From positions 1-64,000 of the forward strand of contig PAAR01000027.1 in assembly GCA_002699085.1 (NCBI GenBank): DNA of 64,000 bases, written 5' to 3'. The notes under the pieces were generated by a model that saw nothing but the letters and a program-made list of their open reading frames with translations, did not search any database and was not told where the DNA came from. Shown piece by piece: positions 29,260-38,293 of the stretch; position 1 is the stretch's first letter; each line of letters opens with the position of its first letter. Made by a program: the position numbers and the translations under genes. Origin of the DNA: Micavibrio sp. GTDB lineage: Bacteria; Pseudomonadota; Alphaproteobacteria; Micavibrionales; UBA9664.

Positions 29260-29877
29260 ATGCCAGTTAGACGGGTTAGATTGAAAGAAAAATCACCTGA
29301 GTTTTGGGAACCAGAGACCAAGACGACATCTCATATATGTGAGCATACTGGCTGCCGTCAAGACGGTGAGTTTAAAGCACCAAAAAACCGTGGCCTCAAC
29401 GAATATTATCGTTTCTGCCAAGAGCATGTCCGTGAGTATAACAAACAGTGGAATTTCTTTGACGGCATGTCTGATAAAGAAATGGAAGAGCATATTTACC
29501 GCACAAATACATGGGATAGGCCAACTTGGGGCTTTTCCGACCAGCAAAAAATGGAAGATTATTTGCGCCAGCGTGTCCATGAGGATTTCTATACCGAGCA
29601 AGGTTCACGTCGTCGTCCACATAATCAAAAAGAACATCAAGAAAACATTTTCCGTTTCACCAACACCCCTGAATCGGAAGCACTGGCGATCATGGATTTA
29701 GTGCCACCTATTACACTAAAAGATATTAAAGCACGCTATAAAACACTGGTAAAAAAACATCACCCAGACATGAATGGTGGCTCCAAGGAATCAGAAGAGA
29801 TATTTAAGAAAGTAAGCATGGCTTACACTGTTCTTAAAGTCGCTTATGAGAGCTTTGAGAAATTAGATGCTGTATAG
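29260..29877 (+). CDS. DnaJ (J-domain) protein, alphaproteobacterial type
   Basis: The 205-residue protein has a Cys/His-containing N-terminal half ([18 protein letters not shown], residues 27-45) and a C-terminal J-domain. The J-domain holds the HPD tripeptide in [20 protein letters not shown] near residue 165. J-domain proteins stimulate DnaK. The lack of a G/F region and zinc fingers separates it from DnaJ itself. Its place between bolA and cobS is conserved in alphaproteobacteria. Confidence 0.88.
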   Translation: MPVRRVRLKEKSPEFWEPETKTTSHICEHTGCRQDGEFKAPKNRGLNEYYRFCQEHVREYNKQWNFFDGMSDKEMEEHIYRTNTWDRPTWGFSDQQKMEDYLRQRVHEDFYTEQGSRRRPHNQKEHQENIFRFTNTPESEALAIMDLVPPITLKDIKARYKTLVKKHHPDMNGGSKESEEIFKKVSMAYTVLKVAYESFEKLDAV

Positions 29878-29921
29878 ATTTAAAGCTGTTTTCCTCTAAA
29901 AACCATGCTACCCTTACTCTC

Positions 29922-30869
29922 ATGAACACACATCTTGATATAAAAATTGATACAGAAATTGATGCGGGTAAAACATTCGACATTGATTGTAACTGGAAAG
30001 TCCCTGCTTTTAAAACCCGCACTGATTACGTGCCAGAAATAGATACTAGCTATCTGTTTGACCCAGCCACTACCAAAGCCATTCTTGCAGGCTTCATTTA
30101 TAATAAGCGTGTGCTGGTTCAAGGCTTCCACGGTACAGGGAAATCAACACATATCGAGCAAATTGCCGCACGTCTTAATTGGCCATGTATCCGGATTAAT
30201 TTAGATAGCCATATCAGCCGTACCGATCTGATCGGTAAAGACATCATTACCTTAAAAGACGGCAAACAAGTCACTGAATTTCAAGAAGGCTTGCTACCTT
30301 GGTCATTGCAAAACCCCGTTGCTCTTGTATTCGATGAATATGATGCAGGTCGCCCTGATGTGATGTTTGTTATTCAACGTATATTGGAAGCAGAAGGCCG
30401 TTTGACACTTGTTGATACAAACAAAGTTTTAACCCCTCACCCTGCTTTCCGCCTATTCGGTACAGCTAATACAATTGGTTTAGGCGATGCGACAGGTCTA
30501 TACCACGGTACGCACCAGATTAACCAAGGCCAAATGGATCGTTGGAACATTGTCGCTAGCCTGAATTATTTAGAAGAAAATGAGGAAGTAAACATCATCC
30601 TATCTAAGGTAAAAGCCGATAAAGCGCTTGTTTTACAAATGGTGCGCTTGGCTAATCTGACGCGCCAAGGCTTTATGAATGGTGATTTATCAACCCTAAT
30701 GAGTCCCCGAACCGTTATGTCTTGGGCAGATAATAATTTGATCTTTAGTGATTTGATGCATAGCTTTGAGCTGTCATTCTTGAATAAATGCGACGAGTTG
30801 GAGCGTGCCACTGTCCTTGAATATTATCAACGCTGTTTTGGTGACACAAAAACGACAGCCCTTGCATAA
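29922..30869 (+). CDS. cobS: Cobaltochelatase-like AAA+ ATPase CobS
   Basis: The 315-residue MoxR-like AAA+ protein has Walker [19 protein letters not shown] near residue 67, Walker [16 protein letters not shown] near 130 and an arginine-finger segment. CobS with CobT forms the ATPase part of the aerobic cobaltochelatase CobNST, which inserts Co2+ into hydrogenobyrinic acid diamide. cobST is kept in many alphaproteobacteria whether or not other cobalamin genes are present. No cobN or other cob gene is in this window. cobT follows after six bases. Confidence 0.93.
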   Translation: MNTHLDIKIDTEIDAGKTFDIDCNWKVPAFKTRTDYVPEIDTSYLFDPATTKAILAGFIYNKRVLVQGFHGTGKSTHIEQIAARLNWPCIRINLDSHISRTDLIGKDIITLKDGKQVTEFQEGLLPWSLQNPVALVFDEYDAGRPDVMFVIQRILEAEGRLTLVDTNKVLTPHPAFRLFGTANTIGLGDATGLYHGTHQINQGQMDRWNIVASLNYLEENEEVNIILSKVKADKALVLQMVRLANLTRQGFMNGDLSTLMSPRTVMSWADNNLIFSDLMHSFELSFLNKCDELERATVLEYYQRCFGDTKTTALA

Positions 30870-30875
30870 AAGATC

Positions 30876-32693
30876 ATGTCAAAAGATCAAAAAAGCACAG
30901 ATAGTTTTAAAGATGCCAATGCAGTGGCCTTTAAAACACTAGCAAACAAAAAAGATCTTGATGTTGTGTATGCGCCGAAATCAGAACAGCCTTTTTCTGC
31001 CTATACCATTGGCAAAATCGCCAAACTGCCACACCCTTCCCTGCATACAGATCCCGAGGATTTAACCTTGATCCGTGGCCTGTCGGACTCACTCGCTATG
31101 CGCGAAAAGTTCCATACGCCTCGCCGTAATGACCCTTTATCAGAACAAAGCATTGCGCTTTATGATGCATTAGAAAAAGCCCGTTATGAATCCGTAGGCG
31201 GCAATAGAATGCCGGGCCTTAATCAAAATATCTTACAAGCCAATGAGCAAATATATGCACAAAAAGGCTACCACACGATCAGTGAACGATCACAATTACC
31301 AATGAGTGAGGCACTCTACTTACTTGCCCGCAAAGATTTCTCTCACACAAAACTACCTAAAACATCTGAGATGATGCTTGATATCTGGGCAGACTTTTTC
31401 AAAGAAATGCTTGGTAAGGATGGTCTAAATAAGTTATCAGCATCCCTTGAAACCCCTAATACCTTTCGCTTGGAAGCCTTAAAAATCTTACAAAAACTAG
31501 ATCCTTCCCTATCCGAAGATAGTTCTGAAGAAGCCGACAGCACCGAAGAGCAACAATCTGAGCAGCAAAATGCACCAGAGGATAAAGAAGAAGAGACAGA
31601 AGAACAAAAGCGTGAGCAAGCCCAAACATTAAAGGAAGAAAGCACGCAAAGCCTAGAAGATCAATCACAAGGTCAAGAAGGTGAACGTCTTGAGGATATG
31701 GACAATATAGAGGGTGAAACCCCTCAGGAATCGGCCAATCGAAATTTTAGCGATGATGAAGCCCCTGCACATAGCCTTGATTACCGTATTTTCACCACGC
31801 GCTTTGATGAGATCGTCAAAGCTGAAGAGCTCGCTGTGCCGATTGAGCTTAAAAACTTACGTAATGCGCTCGATCATCAATTACGCCCTTCGCTTCATAT
31901 CATCAGCAAACTCGCCAACCGCCTGCAACGCAAACTCATGGCGCAACAACGTCGCTCATGGCTATTTAATATTGATGACGGTATTTTGGATAGTCGCCGC
32001 TTTGCTCAAATCATTGCCGACCCCACGCAACCAGCTCGCTATAAACAAGAAAAACAAACCGAGTTTAAAGACACGGTGGTGTCACTACTGATTGATAATT
32101 CTGGCTCAATGCGTGGTCGTCCGATTTCTATTGCAGCGATGAGTGCAGACCTTCTCGCCCGCACATTGGAACGCTGTGGCGTAAAAGTTGAAATATTAGG
32201 CTTTACCACTCGCTCATGGAAAGGTGGGCAAGCCCGCCAATTATGGACAGAAATGAATCGCCCTGAAAAACCAGGTCGTCTCAATGATATCCGCCACATT
32301 ATTTATAAAGATGCAGATGTGCCAATGCGCCGCGCGAAGAACAATCTCGGGCTGATGCTCAAAGAAGGTATTTTGAAAGAAAATATAGATGGTGAAGCCT
32401 TGTTATGGGGCTATAAGCGTCTCAACAAACGCCCAGAACAACGTAAAATCCTGATGGTTATATCGGACGGTGCGCCTGTTGATGATTCCACCCTATCCTC
32501 TAATCATGCCATGTACCTAGAGTCTGATCTACGCAGCGTGATTGATTTCGTTCAACGCAGTAAAAATGTCGAACTGACCGCCATTGGAATAGGCCATGAC
32601 GTTACCCGTTATTACAATCGTGCCATTACGCTTAAAAATGCAGGTGATCTCGGCGAAACGATGATCCAAGAATTAGAAGATTTGTTTGGTTAA
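30876..32693 (+). CDS. cobT: Cobaltochelatase-like subunit CobT with VWA domain
   Basis: The 605-residue protein has an N-terminal helical domain, a very acidic Glu/Gln-rich stretch (residues 205-290) and a C-terminal von Willebrand A domain. The metal site is intact in [18 protein letters not shown] near residue 405. CobT partners CobS as the MidA-like subunit of a chelatase. The acidic stretch is typical of the family. It begins six bases after cobS, and hisS follows with a short gap. Confidence 0.93.
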   Translation: MSKDQKSTDSFKDANAVAFKTLANKKDLDVVYAPKSEQPFSAYTIGKIAKLPHPSLHTDPEDLTLIRGLSDSLAMREKFHTPRRNDPLSEQSIALYDALEKARYESVGGNRMPGLNQNILQANEQIYAQKGYHTISERSQLPMSEALYLLARKDFSHTKLPKTSEMMLDIWADFFKEMLGKDGLNKLSASLETPNTFRLEALKILQKLDPSLSEDSSEEADSTEEQQSEQQNAPEDKEEETEEQKREQAQTLKEESTQSLEDQSQGQEGERLEDMDNIEGETPQESANRNFSDDEAPAHSLDYRIFTTRFDEIVKAEELAVPIELKNLRNALDHQLRPSLHIISKLANRLQRKLMAQQRRSWLFNIDDGILDSRRFAQIIADPTQPARYKQEKQTEFKDTVVSLLIDNSGSMRGRPISIAAMSADLLARTLERCGVKVEILGFTTRSWKGGQARQLWTEMNRPEKPGRLNDIRHIIYKDADVPMRRAKNNLGLMLKEGILKENIDGEALLWGYKRLNKRPEQRKILMVISDGAPVDDSTLSSNHAMYLESDLRSVIDFVQRSKNVELTAIGIGHDVTRYYNRAITLKNAGDLGETMIQELEDLFG

Positions 32694-32742
32694 ACTACAA
32701 ATTCCTTATGTACCTCATTTACTGTCTAGGTTATAAAAAACT

Positions 32743-34068
32743 ATGAGCAATAAAATATACAAACCAAAATCTATTAGTGGCTTTCCAGAATGGTTGCCAG
32801 AAGTACGCCTTGTTGAACAACAATGGTTTGACCATATTCGCCGTGTTTTTGAAAGCTATGGCTATTGCAATATTGAAACCCCTTCGGTGGAAGAATTGGA
32901 CGTCCTACGTGCCAAGGGTGAGGTTGATAAAGAAATCTATGTAATTGACCGTCTGCACAAAGAAGAAGGCGACAAAGAAGGCCGCCTAGCCCTGCACTTT
33001 GACCAGACTGTGCCCTTTGCCCGTTATACGGCACAGCACTTTAATGACCTTGTCTTTCCATTTAAGCGCTATCAGATGCAGCGTGTTTGGCGTGGTGAAC
33101 GCCCGCAAGCGGGTCGTTTCCGTGAGTTCTACCAATGCGATATTGACGTTATCAATGTTGATAACCTACCGATTTCATTCGATGCCGAAATGCCAGCGGT
33201 GATGTGGGAAATCCTCACCGCCCTCCCCGGTATGCAAGACGAAAAAATCCAAATCCGCATCAGTAATCGGAAAGTCTTATTAGGTTATATTGAATCCTTG
33301 AATGTTTCAGAAAATATTGCCGCACAAATACTTGCCATTATAGATAAGATAGAAAAAATTGGCGCTATTGAGACAAGCAAACAACTCAATGAACTTTTAA
33401 AAAACAATCCATTACATGCACTTATGGTCGATAACATATTAAGTTTAACGCAAACAAATGATCTCAAATCAGTCCAGCCTGAAAACGAACAAATGAAGGA
33501 AGGTCTACACGAATTAATCACCGTCATGGATCGTTTGAAACATCTCCCAGAAGGAGCGGTTGTTGCGGATTTATCTATTGTCCGTGGATTGGATTATTAC
33601 ACAGGCACAGTCTATGAAACCGTGTTTTTGGATGATCCGAATTACGGTTCAATCTGTTCTGGTGGGCGGTATGATGATCTGGCGGGGTCTTATATCAATA
33701 AACACTTACCCGGTGTTGGTATCTCCATTGGTTTCTCAAGGCTTTTTGCTCGTATGGTCGATAAGCAAAAGCTTGATTTAAAAGCGAAAACCCCTGCACA
33801 AGTGCTCGTGGTTATTCCTTCGGAAGAGCAACAAGTTGCTGCTGCCGAGACCGCACAAATTTTGCGTAAGAATGGTCACAAGGTTGAGCTTTACCACGCT
33901 GCACAAAAACTTGGGAAACAACTTGGTTATGCCGAGAAAAAAGGCATTCCATTTGTGTGGTTTGTACCGTCTGAAAAAGATGGGATGCACCAGCTAAAAG
34001 ACATGTATAACCGAGATATACCGAATAAGGACTTCAAAGATCCAAGCGAATGGAAAGCTAATGCGTAG
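32743..34068 (+). CDS. hisS: Histidyl-tRNA synthetase
   Basis: The 441-residue class II synthetase has motif 2 RGERPQAGRFREFYQCDID near residue 112, the histidine-binding motif RGLDYYTGTVYE near 280, and motif 3 GVGISIGFSRLFARM near 328. The anticodon-binding domain lies from about 350. The N-terminal SISGFPEWLPEVRLVEQQW and GEVDKEIYVIDRL segments are unlike the RGTKDxLP start of common proteobacterial HisS. It is far from prfA, its frequent neighbour. Its last codons overlap the next gene by 8 bp. Confidence 0.94.
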   Translation: MSNKIYKPKSISGFPEWLPEVRLVEQQWFDHIRRVFESYGYCNIETPSVEELDVLRAKGEVDKEIYVIDRLHKEEGDKEGRLALHFDQTVPFARYTAQHFNDLVFPFKRYQMQRVWRGERPQAGRFREFYQCDIDVINVDNLPISFDAEMPAVMWEILTALPGMQDEKIQIRISNRKVLLGYIESLNVSENIAAQILAIIDKIEKIGAIETSKQLNELLKNNPLHALMVDNILSLTQTNDLKSVQPENEQMKEGLHELITVMDRLKHLPEGAVVADLSIVRGLDYYTGTVYETVFLDDPNYGSICSGGRYDDLAGSYINKHLPGVGISIGFSRLFARMVDKQKLDLKAKTPAQVLVVIPSEEQQVAAAETAQILRKNGHKVELYHAAQKLGKQLGYAEKKGIPFVWFVPSEKDGMHQLKDMYNRDIPNKDFKDPSEWKANA

Positions 34069-34669
34069 TCTATTCTTTGCATTACTACTCTTAATCCCTT
34101 TTTCAGTGCAAGCACAGGAAACATTTACGAACGCCAATTGCGATTTTGAGATTACTTTCCCTGAAGAATATTACTCACAAATCCTATGTCAACAAGGCGC
34201 AGAAACAGCCTCAGACTGTACCGCCAAAGCACGTTACACTTATATGGGCGAAGACGGTGCACTATCGGTTGATGCCGTCTGCGTTCCTTCATCCCCAGAT
34301 CTTTACGACACCTACAATCAGGAAGCTTTAGCCATTTTTACAGGTAAAATGCTAGAGGAGAACGGTATTGACGTGAACAAAGCCGAGTTTAGCTATGATG
34401 AGAGCGTTGAAAAGCGGGTTAAAAACAGTGCAGCATTTGCCGAAGGCATGAGTGGTGAAGCCCCCATGCTGTTTATCGTACAATTATGGTTTTCTGAAAA
34501 TTCTATTTTGACGACAGAAATTAAGTTAGTTGGCCAATTAAAAGACGAAAGCATCCACGCAAAAGCTGCTGAAATTATGAATTCAATCTCTTTAAAGGAG
34601 AAAGCACCCGAGATAATGGAGCCAGCTAAGCCTGAGCTCAATGAAGATCAATCCCCTGCTTCACCATAA
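34061..34669 (+). CDS. Periplasmic protein of unknown function
   Basis: The 202-residue protein has a signal peptide (MRSLFFALLLLIPFSVQAQ, cleavage near residue 19) and several Cys in the mature part (CDFEITFP, LCQQ, DCTA, VCVP). The region from residue 22 to 180 resembles small exported lipid- or stress-related proteins in alphaproteobacteria, but no named family is supported. It overlaps hisS by 8 bp and the convergent sufE by 22 bp. Confidence 0.75.
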   Translation: MRSLFFALLLLIPFSVQAQETFTNANCDFEITFPEEYYSQILCQQGAETASDCTAKARYTYMGEDGALSVDAVCVPSSPDLYDTYNQEALAIFTGKMLEENGIDVNKAEFSYDESVEKRVKNSAAFAEGMSGEAPMLFIVQLWFSENSILTTEIKLVGQLKDESIHAKAAEIMNSISLKEKAPEIMEPAKPELNEDQSPASP

Positions 34670-35076
34670 GATTTAATGCGCTCAACCATCGCATAGAAAC
34701 CATTGCGACGCTGTGCTGTTATATGCTGCTGCAGACCTAAAGCTTCAAATATACCGCTAATATCAACATCTTGAATAGCGTCTTTACGGAGACCATTATA
34801 CGCCAGATAAAGTATATAAATCATACCTTTGGTAATATCGCCATTACTGGTCGCTGTAAAAGTCAAAACATTGTCATCGCTGAAGCTTGGCACCATCCAA
34901 ACCTTACTGATACAACCTGGCACAAAATATGCATCATTCATATGTAAAGGATCAAAAGGAGGAAGGCGGTTACCCAGCTCTATTAAATAAGAATAACGCT
35001 CTTCCCAGCCATCAAAAAGCTGGAAATCATTGATTAAATCATCAATAGGATTATTTTTATTATTAGTATTGGTCAT
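34648..35076 (-). CDS. sufE: SufE-family cysteine desulfuration protein
   Basis: The 142-residue protein starts MTNTNNKNNPIDDLINDFQL. The SufE fold is clear: WEERYSYLIELGNRLPP near residue 23 and the sulfur-accepting Cys in YFVPGCISKVWMV near 52. SufE takes persulfide sulfur from the desulfurase SufS and passes it to the SufBCD scaffold. The start at 35076 is preferred to the longer frame, which would extend through the clpX start. It is divergent from clpX. Confidence 0.93.
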   Translation of the reverse strand: MTNTNNKNNPIDDLINDFQLFDGWEERYSYLIELGNRLPPFDPLHMNDAYFVPGCISKVWMVPSFSDDNVLTFTATSNGDITKGMIYILYLAYNGLRKDAIQDVDISGIFEALGLQQHITAQRRNGFYAMVERIKSYGEAGD

Positions 35077-35185
35077 CTTAACACTTCTTTTATGATTTAT
35101 ACGGCAAGGTAAAGATAAGGGTTGCGCAGGCTCAATGCAATTGGCAAACTTATTAAATTGATTCGACAAACTAGAGGGCAAAAGA

Positions 35186-36493
35186 ATGAGTAAAGACGAC
35201 GATAAAAAAGACAGTAAAAACACACTATACTGTTCATTCTGCGGCAAGTCACAGCATGAAGTACGCAAGCTTATTGCTGGCCCAAATGTTTTTGTCTGTA
35301 ATGAATGTGTTGAGCTCTGCATGGATATTATCCGTGAAGAAGATAAAACACAGCTCGTAAGCTCAGGCGACAAAGTCCCTGCCCCTTCTGAAATTAAAGC
35401 GGTTCTTGATGATTATGTTATCGGCCAAGAAGCTGCAAAGCGCGTATTGGCCGTTGCCGTCCATAACCACTACAAACGTCTTGAACACGGCGGTGGCTCT
35501 GAAGGTGGTGTAGAGATCGCCAAATCAAATATTTTGGTCGTAGGGCCAACAGGTTGCGGTAAAACGCTTCTTGCTCAAACACTTGCTCGTATGCTTGATG
35601 TTCCATTCACAATGGCTGATGCAACAACTCTTACGGAAGCGGGTTATGTTGGTGAAGACGTTGAAAACATTGTTTTAAAACTATTACAATCTTGTGATTA
35701 CAACGTAGAACGTGCGCAACGCGGTATCGTTTACATTGACGAGATCGACAAAATTAGCCGTAAAGGTGACAACCCGTCTATCACACGTGACGTATCGGGT
35801 GAAGGTGTGCAACAAGCCCTTCTAAAGCTAATGGAAGGTACTGTTGCTTCTGTGCCACCTCAAGGTGGTCGTAAGCACCCACAGCAAGAATTCTTGCAAG
35901 TTGATACATCAAACATCCTGTTTATCTGCGGTGGTGCATTTGCTGGCATTGACAAAGTTATTGAAAATCGTGGTAAAGGCACAACAATCGGCTTTGGCGC
36001 TGATGTTAAGATGAAAGAAGACGAGAAAGATATCTCGCAACTTTTAAAAGAACTTATCCCAGAAGATTTAATTAAGTTTGGTCTTATTCCTGAGTTTGTT
36101 GGTCGTCTACCGTTGATTGCCACACTTGAAGACTTGGACGAAGATGCATTGGTAACAATTCTAACAGAACCAAAGAATGCGCTGACACGTCAATATGCGA
36201 AACTCTTTGAAATCGAAGGCGTTAAGCTGACATTCACTGATGACGCCCTTATTGCGGTGGCCAAACAAGCTATTAAACGTAAAACAGGGGCTCGTGGCCT
36301 TCGCTCTATCTTGGAAAACCTACTGCTTGATACAATGTATGAAGTGCCAGACCAAGAAGATGTCGTTGAAGTAATTATAAATGCTGATGTTGTCGAAGGC
36401 GAAGCAAAGCCTGAACTTAAAAAAGGCAAGAAAAATGCTAAAGCTAAAAAAGATGACAAAGATAAAGAGTCAAATCTGACAGCTGCGTCTTAA
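35186..36493 (+). CDS. clpX: ATP-dependent unfoldase ClpX
   Basis: The 435-residue protein has the zinc-binding domain ([14 protein letters not shown], then CNECVELC) at residues 14-47. It carries Walker [16 protein letters not shown] near 119, the GYVGEDVEN pore loop and the ClpP-docking IGF loop region ([11 protein letters not shown]). ClpX feeds tagged proteins into ClpP. In most relatives clpP lies directly upstream and lon downstream; here it is flanked by sufE and glpX. GAGGGCAAAAGA precedes the ATG. A Lys-rich tail extends the C-terminus. Confidence 0.97.
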   Translation: MSKDDDKKDSKNTLYCSFCGKSQHEVRKLIAGPNVFVCNECVELCMDIIREEDKTQLVSSGDKVPAPSEIKAVLDDYVIGQEAAKRVLAVAVHNHYKRLEHGGGSEGGVEIAKSNILVVGPTGCGKTLLAQTLARMLDVPFTMADATTLTEAGYVGEDVENIVLKLLQSCDYNVERAQRGIVYIDEIDKISRKGDNPSITRDVSGEGVQQALLKLMEGTVASVPPQGGRKHPQQEFLQVDTSNILFICGGAFAGIDKVIENRGKGTTIGFGADVKMKEDEKDISQLLKELIPEDLIKFGLIPEFVGRLPLIATLEDLDEDALVTILTEPKNALTRQYAKLFEIEGVKLTFTDDALIAVAKQAIKRKTGARGLRSILENLLLDTMYEVPDQEDVVEVIINADVVEGEAKPELKKGKKNAKAKKDDKDKESNLTAAS

Positions 36494-36515
36494 AAGCATA
36501 AAATATAAAGAAATT

Positions 36516-36547
36516 TAAAAAGGGTGGTTTTTTAACCGCCCTTTTTT
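36516..36547. terminator. Bidirectional terminator between clpX and glpX
   Basis: The segment AAAAAGGGTGGTT pairs with AACCGCCCTTTTT over 13 bp, including one G-U, across a short T loop. An A-run precedes and a T-run follows, so it can end both converging transcripts. It touches the glpX stop codon at 36546. Confidence 0.85.
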
Positions 36548-37577
36548 ATTGGTCCGCAGGTTTAAAACCCGTCTTGCGATTGAAGTTATGGTGCGCTGTC
36601 ACTTCACGGATCGTGCCTGATTTAGAGCGCATAATGATTGAATGCGTTGTGGCACGCCCAGCACTACGGCGGACACCTTTTAGCATAGTGCCATCTGTAA
36701 CCCCTGTGGCCGCAAACATCACATTATCGCCATAGGCCATTTCATCCATTGTGTAAATTTTAGAAAGATCAGTAATCCCCCATTTTGCTGCACGTTGACG
36801 CTCACCATCATTACGAAAGACTAAACGGCCTAACATCTGCCCACCTGTACATTGCAATGCGGCCGCCGCCAGCACACCTTCAGGTGCGCCGCCAGTCCCC
36901 CAATACAAATCAACACCCGTATCAGGATCTGTTGTCGCAATAACACCAGACACATCGCCGTCTTGAATAAGCATGATACGTGCCCCAGCTTGACGGATAT
37001 CAGCAATGAGCTCTTCATGGCGAGGACGATCCATCACACAAACTTGCAAATCTCTGATGTCACCACCTTTTGCTTTGGCTAATTCTTTCAACATAGCTTG
37101 TGGTTTAGCATCTAAATCAAGAAAATCTTTTGGCAAGCCTGGCCCTACAGCAATTTTTTGCATGTAGACATCAGGCGCATTTAAAAACCCACCCTCTTCT
37201 GTCATCGCAATAACGGCTAACGCATTCATACCACCTTTAGCCGTAATGGTTGTACCTTCTAACGGGTCAAGGGCAATATCTACCTTAGGGCCTTTGCCTT
37301 TACCGACTTCTTCACCAATATAAAGCATTGGGGCCTCATCACGTTCGCCTTCACCAATGACAACACGTCCCTGAATACCGAGGCTGTTTAACGCTGAGCG
37401 CATCGCATCAACGGCCACTTGATCCGCTGCTTTTTCATCTCCCATCCCGACAAGGCGTGAGGCCGCCAGTGCCGCCGCTTCTGTTACACGGACAGCTTCT
37501 AAGGCTAAATTTCGATCCATTGAAAAGCGCACATCGTCAGGTTGAATAAAGTTATTCTCAATCGTCGCTTTTACCAT
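36546..37577 (-). CDS. glpX: Class II fructose-1,6-bisphosphatase GlpX
   Basis: The 343-residue protein has the GlpX features VIGEGERDEAPMLYIGEEVG near residue 58 and DIALDPLEGTTITAKGG near 83 (metal and phosphate site). It hydrolyses fructose-1,6-bisphosphate in gluconeogenesis. The downstream sequence GGTGGAPEGVLAAAALQ is also typical. It lies one base after the lipoprotein gene and ends in the shared terminator with clpX. Confidence 0.96.
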   Translation of the reverse strand: MVKATIENNFIQPDDVRFSMDRNLALEAVRVTEAAALAASRLVGMGDEKAADQVAVDAMRSALNSLGIQGRVVIGEGERDEAPMLYIGEEVGKGKGPKVDIALDPLEGTTITAKGGMNALAVIAMTEEGGFLNAPDVYMQKIAVGPGLPKDFLDLDAKPQAMLKELAKAKGGDIRDLQVCVMDRPRHEELIADIRQAGARIMLIQDGDVSGVIATTDPDTGVDLYWGTGGAPEGVLAAAALQCTGGQMLGRLVFRNDGERQRAAKWGITDLSKIYTMDEMAYGDNVMFAATGVTDGTMLKGVRRSAGRATTHSIIMRSKSGTIREVTAHHNFNRKTGFKPADQ

Positions 37578-37578
37578 T

Positions 37579-38214
37579 TTAATATCCCGTCAAACGTCTA
37601 GGCGCTGATGAAGCGGTTACTGCCTCAACAGGTGATGATGAATAGGCTGTTAAAGAACGCCCTTGCCTCGCTGGTGCTTTTGGTGCTGAACGTAGAGGCT
37701 CTGCCATAACGGTACGACTTTGTGCCGTATGGCTTGTAACAGCCTTAACGGGTGCTGGATATTCCATAGAACCTTTGACCGTAGGTACGGATGTCCCATC
37801 AAGTGAATAAACAACGACATCAGGTGAATATTGCGGTGTATACAATGCCTCACCTAATTGTTGCATAGAATTTTGGTAATCTTCATCTTTGTTTTTCAGC
37901 ACCTTACTGACCGCACTACGTGGTGTGTTATCGCCACCTACTGGATAAACAGTCACATCTTTACCGTAATTCCCACGCACATAGCTTAGCGCAGATATCT
38001 GATTAGCAGGCGAATTTTCAATCCGTTGTAGCGTTGAATACGTTTCCATCAAAGGGTCTTTTAAAACAGGCATAGCTTGACGTGCTTGCGCTTGATCTAG
38101 TTGCGCCTCCAAAACAGCAACACGGCGTTCAAGAGCTGCATTACTTGCATTTTGTGTTGTCGTGCAGGCAGAAAGACTGAGCAGAATGGTTAATAAAACA
38201 GGCAGAATACGCAT
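37579..38214 (-). CDS. Predicted lipoprotein with coiled coil, unknown function
   Basis: The 211-residue protein starts MRILPVLLTILLSLSACTT with lipobox LSAC (Cys17). A short coiled coil follows (ALERRVAVLEAQLDQAQA), then a Ser/Pro/Ala-rich tail ending APRRLTGY. The start at 38214 is chosen for GAGGAAATA directly upstream. The longer frame would run into the divergent phaC. A good promoter (TTGTCA, 17 bases, TATACT) lies upstream. No family is recognised. glpX follows with no room for another promoter, so the two are co-transcribed. Confidence 0.75.
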   Translation of the reverse strand: MRILPVLLTILLSLSACTTTQNASNAALERRVAVLEAQLDQAQARQAMPVLKDPLMETYSTLQRIENSPANQISALSYVRGNYGKDVTVYPVGGDNTPRSAVSKVLKNKDEDYQNSMQQLGEALYTPQYSPDVVVYSLDGTSVPTVKGSMEYPAPVKAVTSHTAQSRTVMAEPLRSAPKAPARQGRSLTAYSSSPVEAVTASSAPRRLTGY

Positions 38215-38225
38215 TATTTCCTCTA

Positions 38226-38276
38226 TTGATAGACGCTTATGAGTGCTAGTATAAGGACAAGATTGTTCACTGACAA
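38226..38276. promoter_or_regulatory. Overlapping divergent promoters for phaC and lipoprotein-glpX
   Basis: Leftward: TTGTCA (complement of 38271-38276), 17-base spacer, TATACT (complement of 38248-38253). Rightward: TTGATA at 38226-38231, 18-base spacer, TATAAG at 38250-38255. The two -10 boxes overlap, so polymerase can serve only one direction at a time. Confidence 0.5.
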
Positions 38277-38293
38277 CACTTATAGCCAGAATT

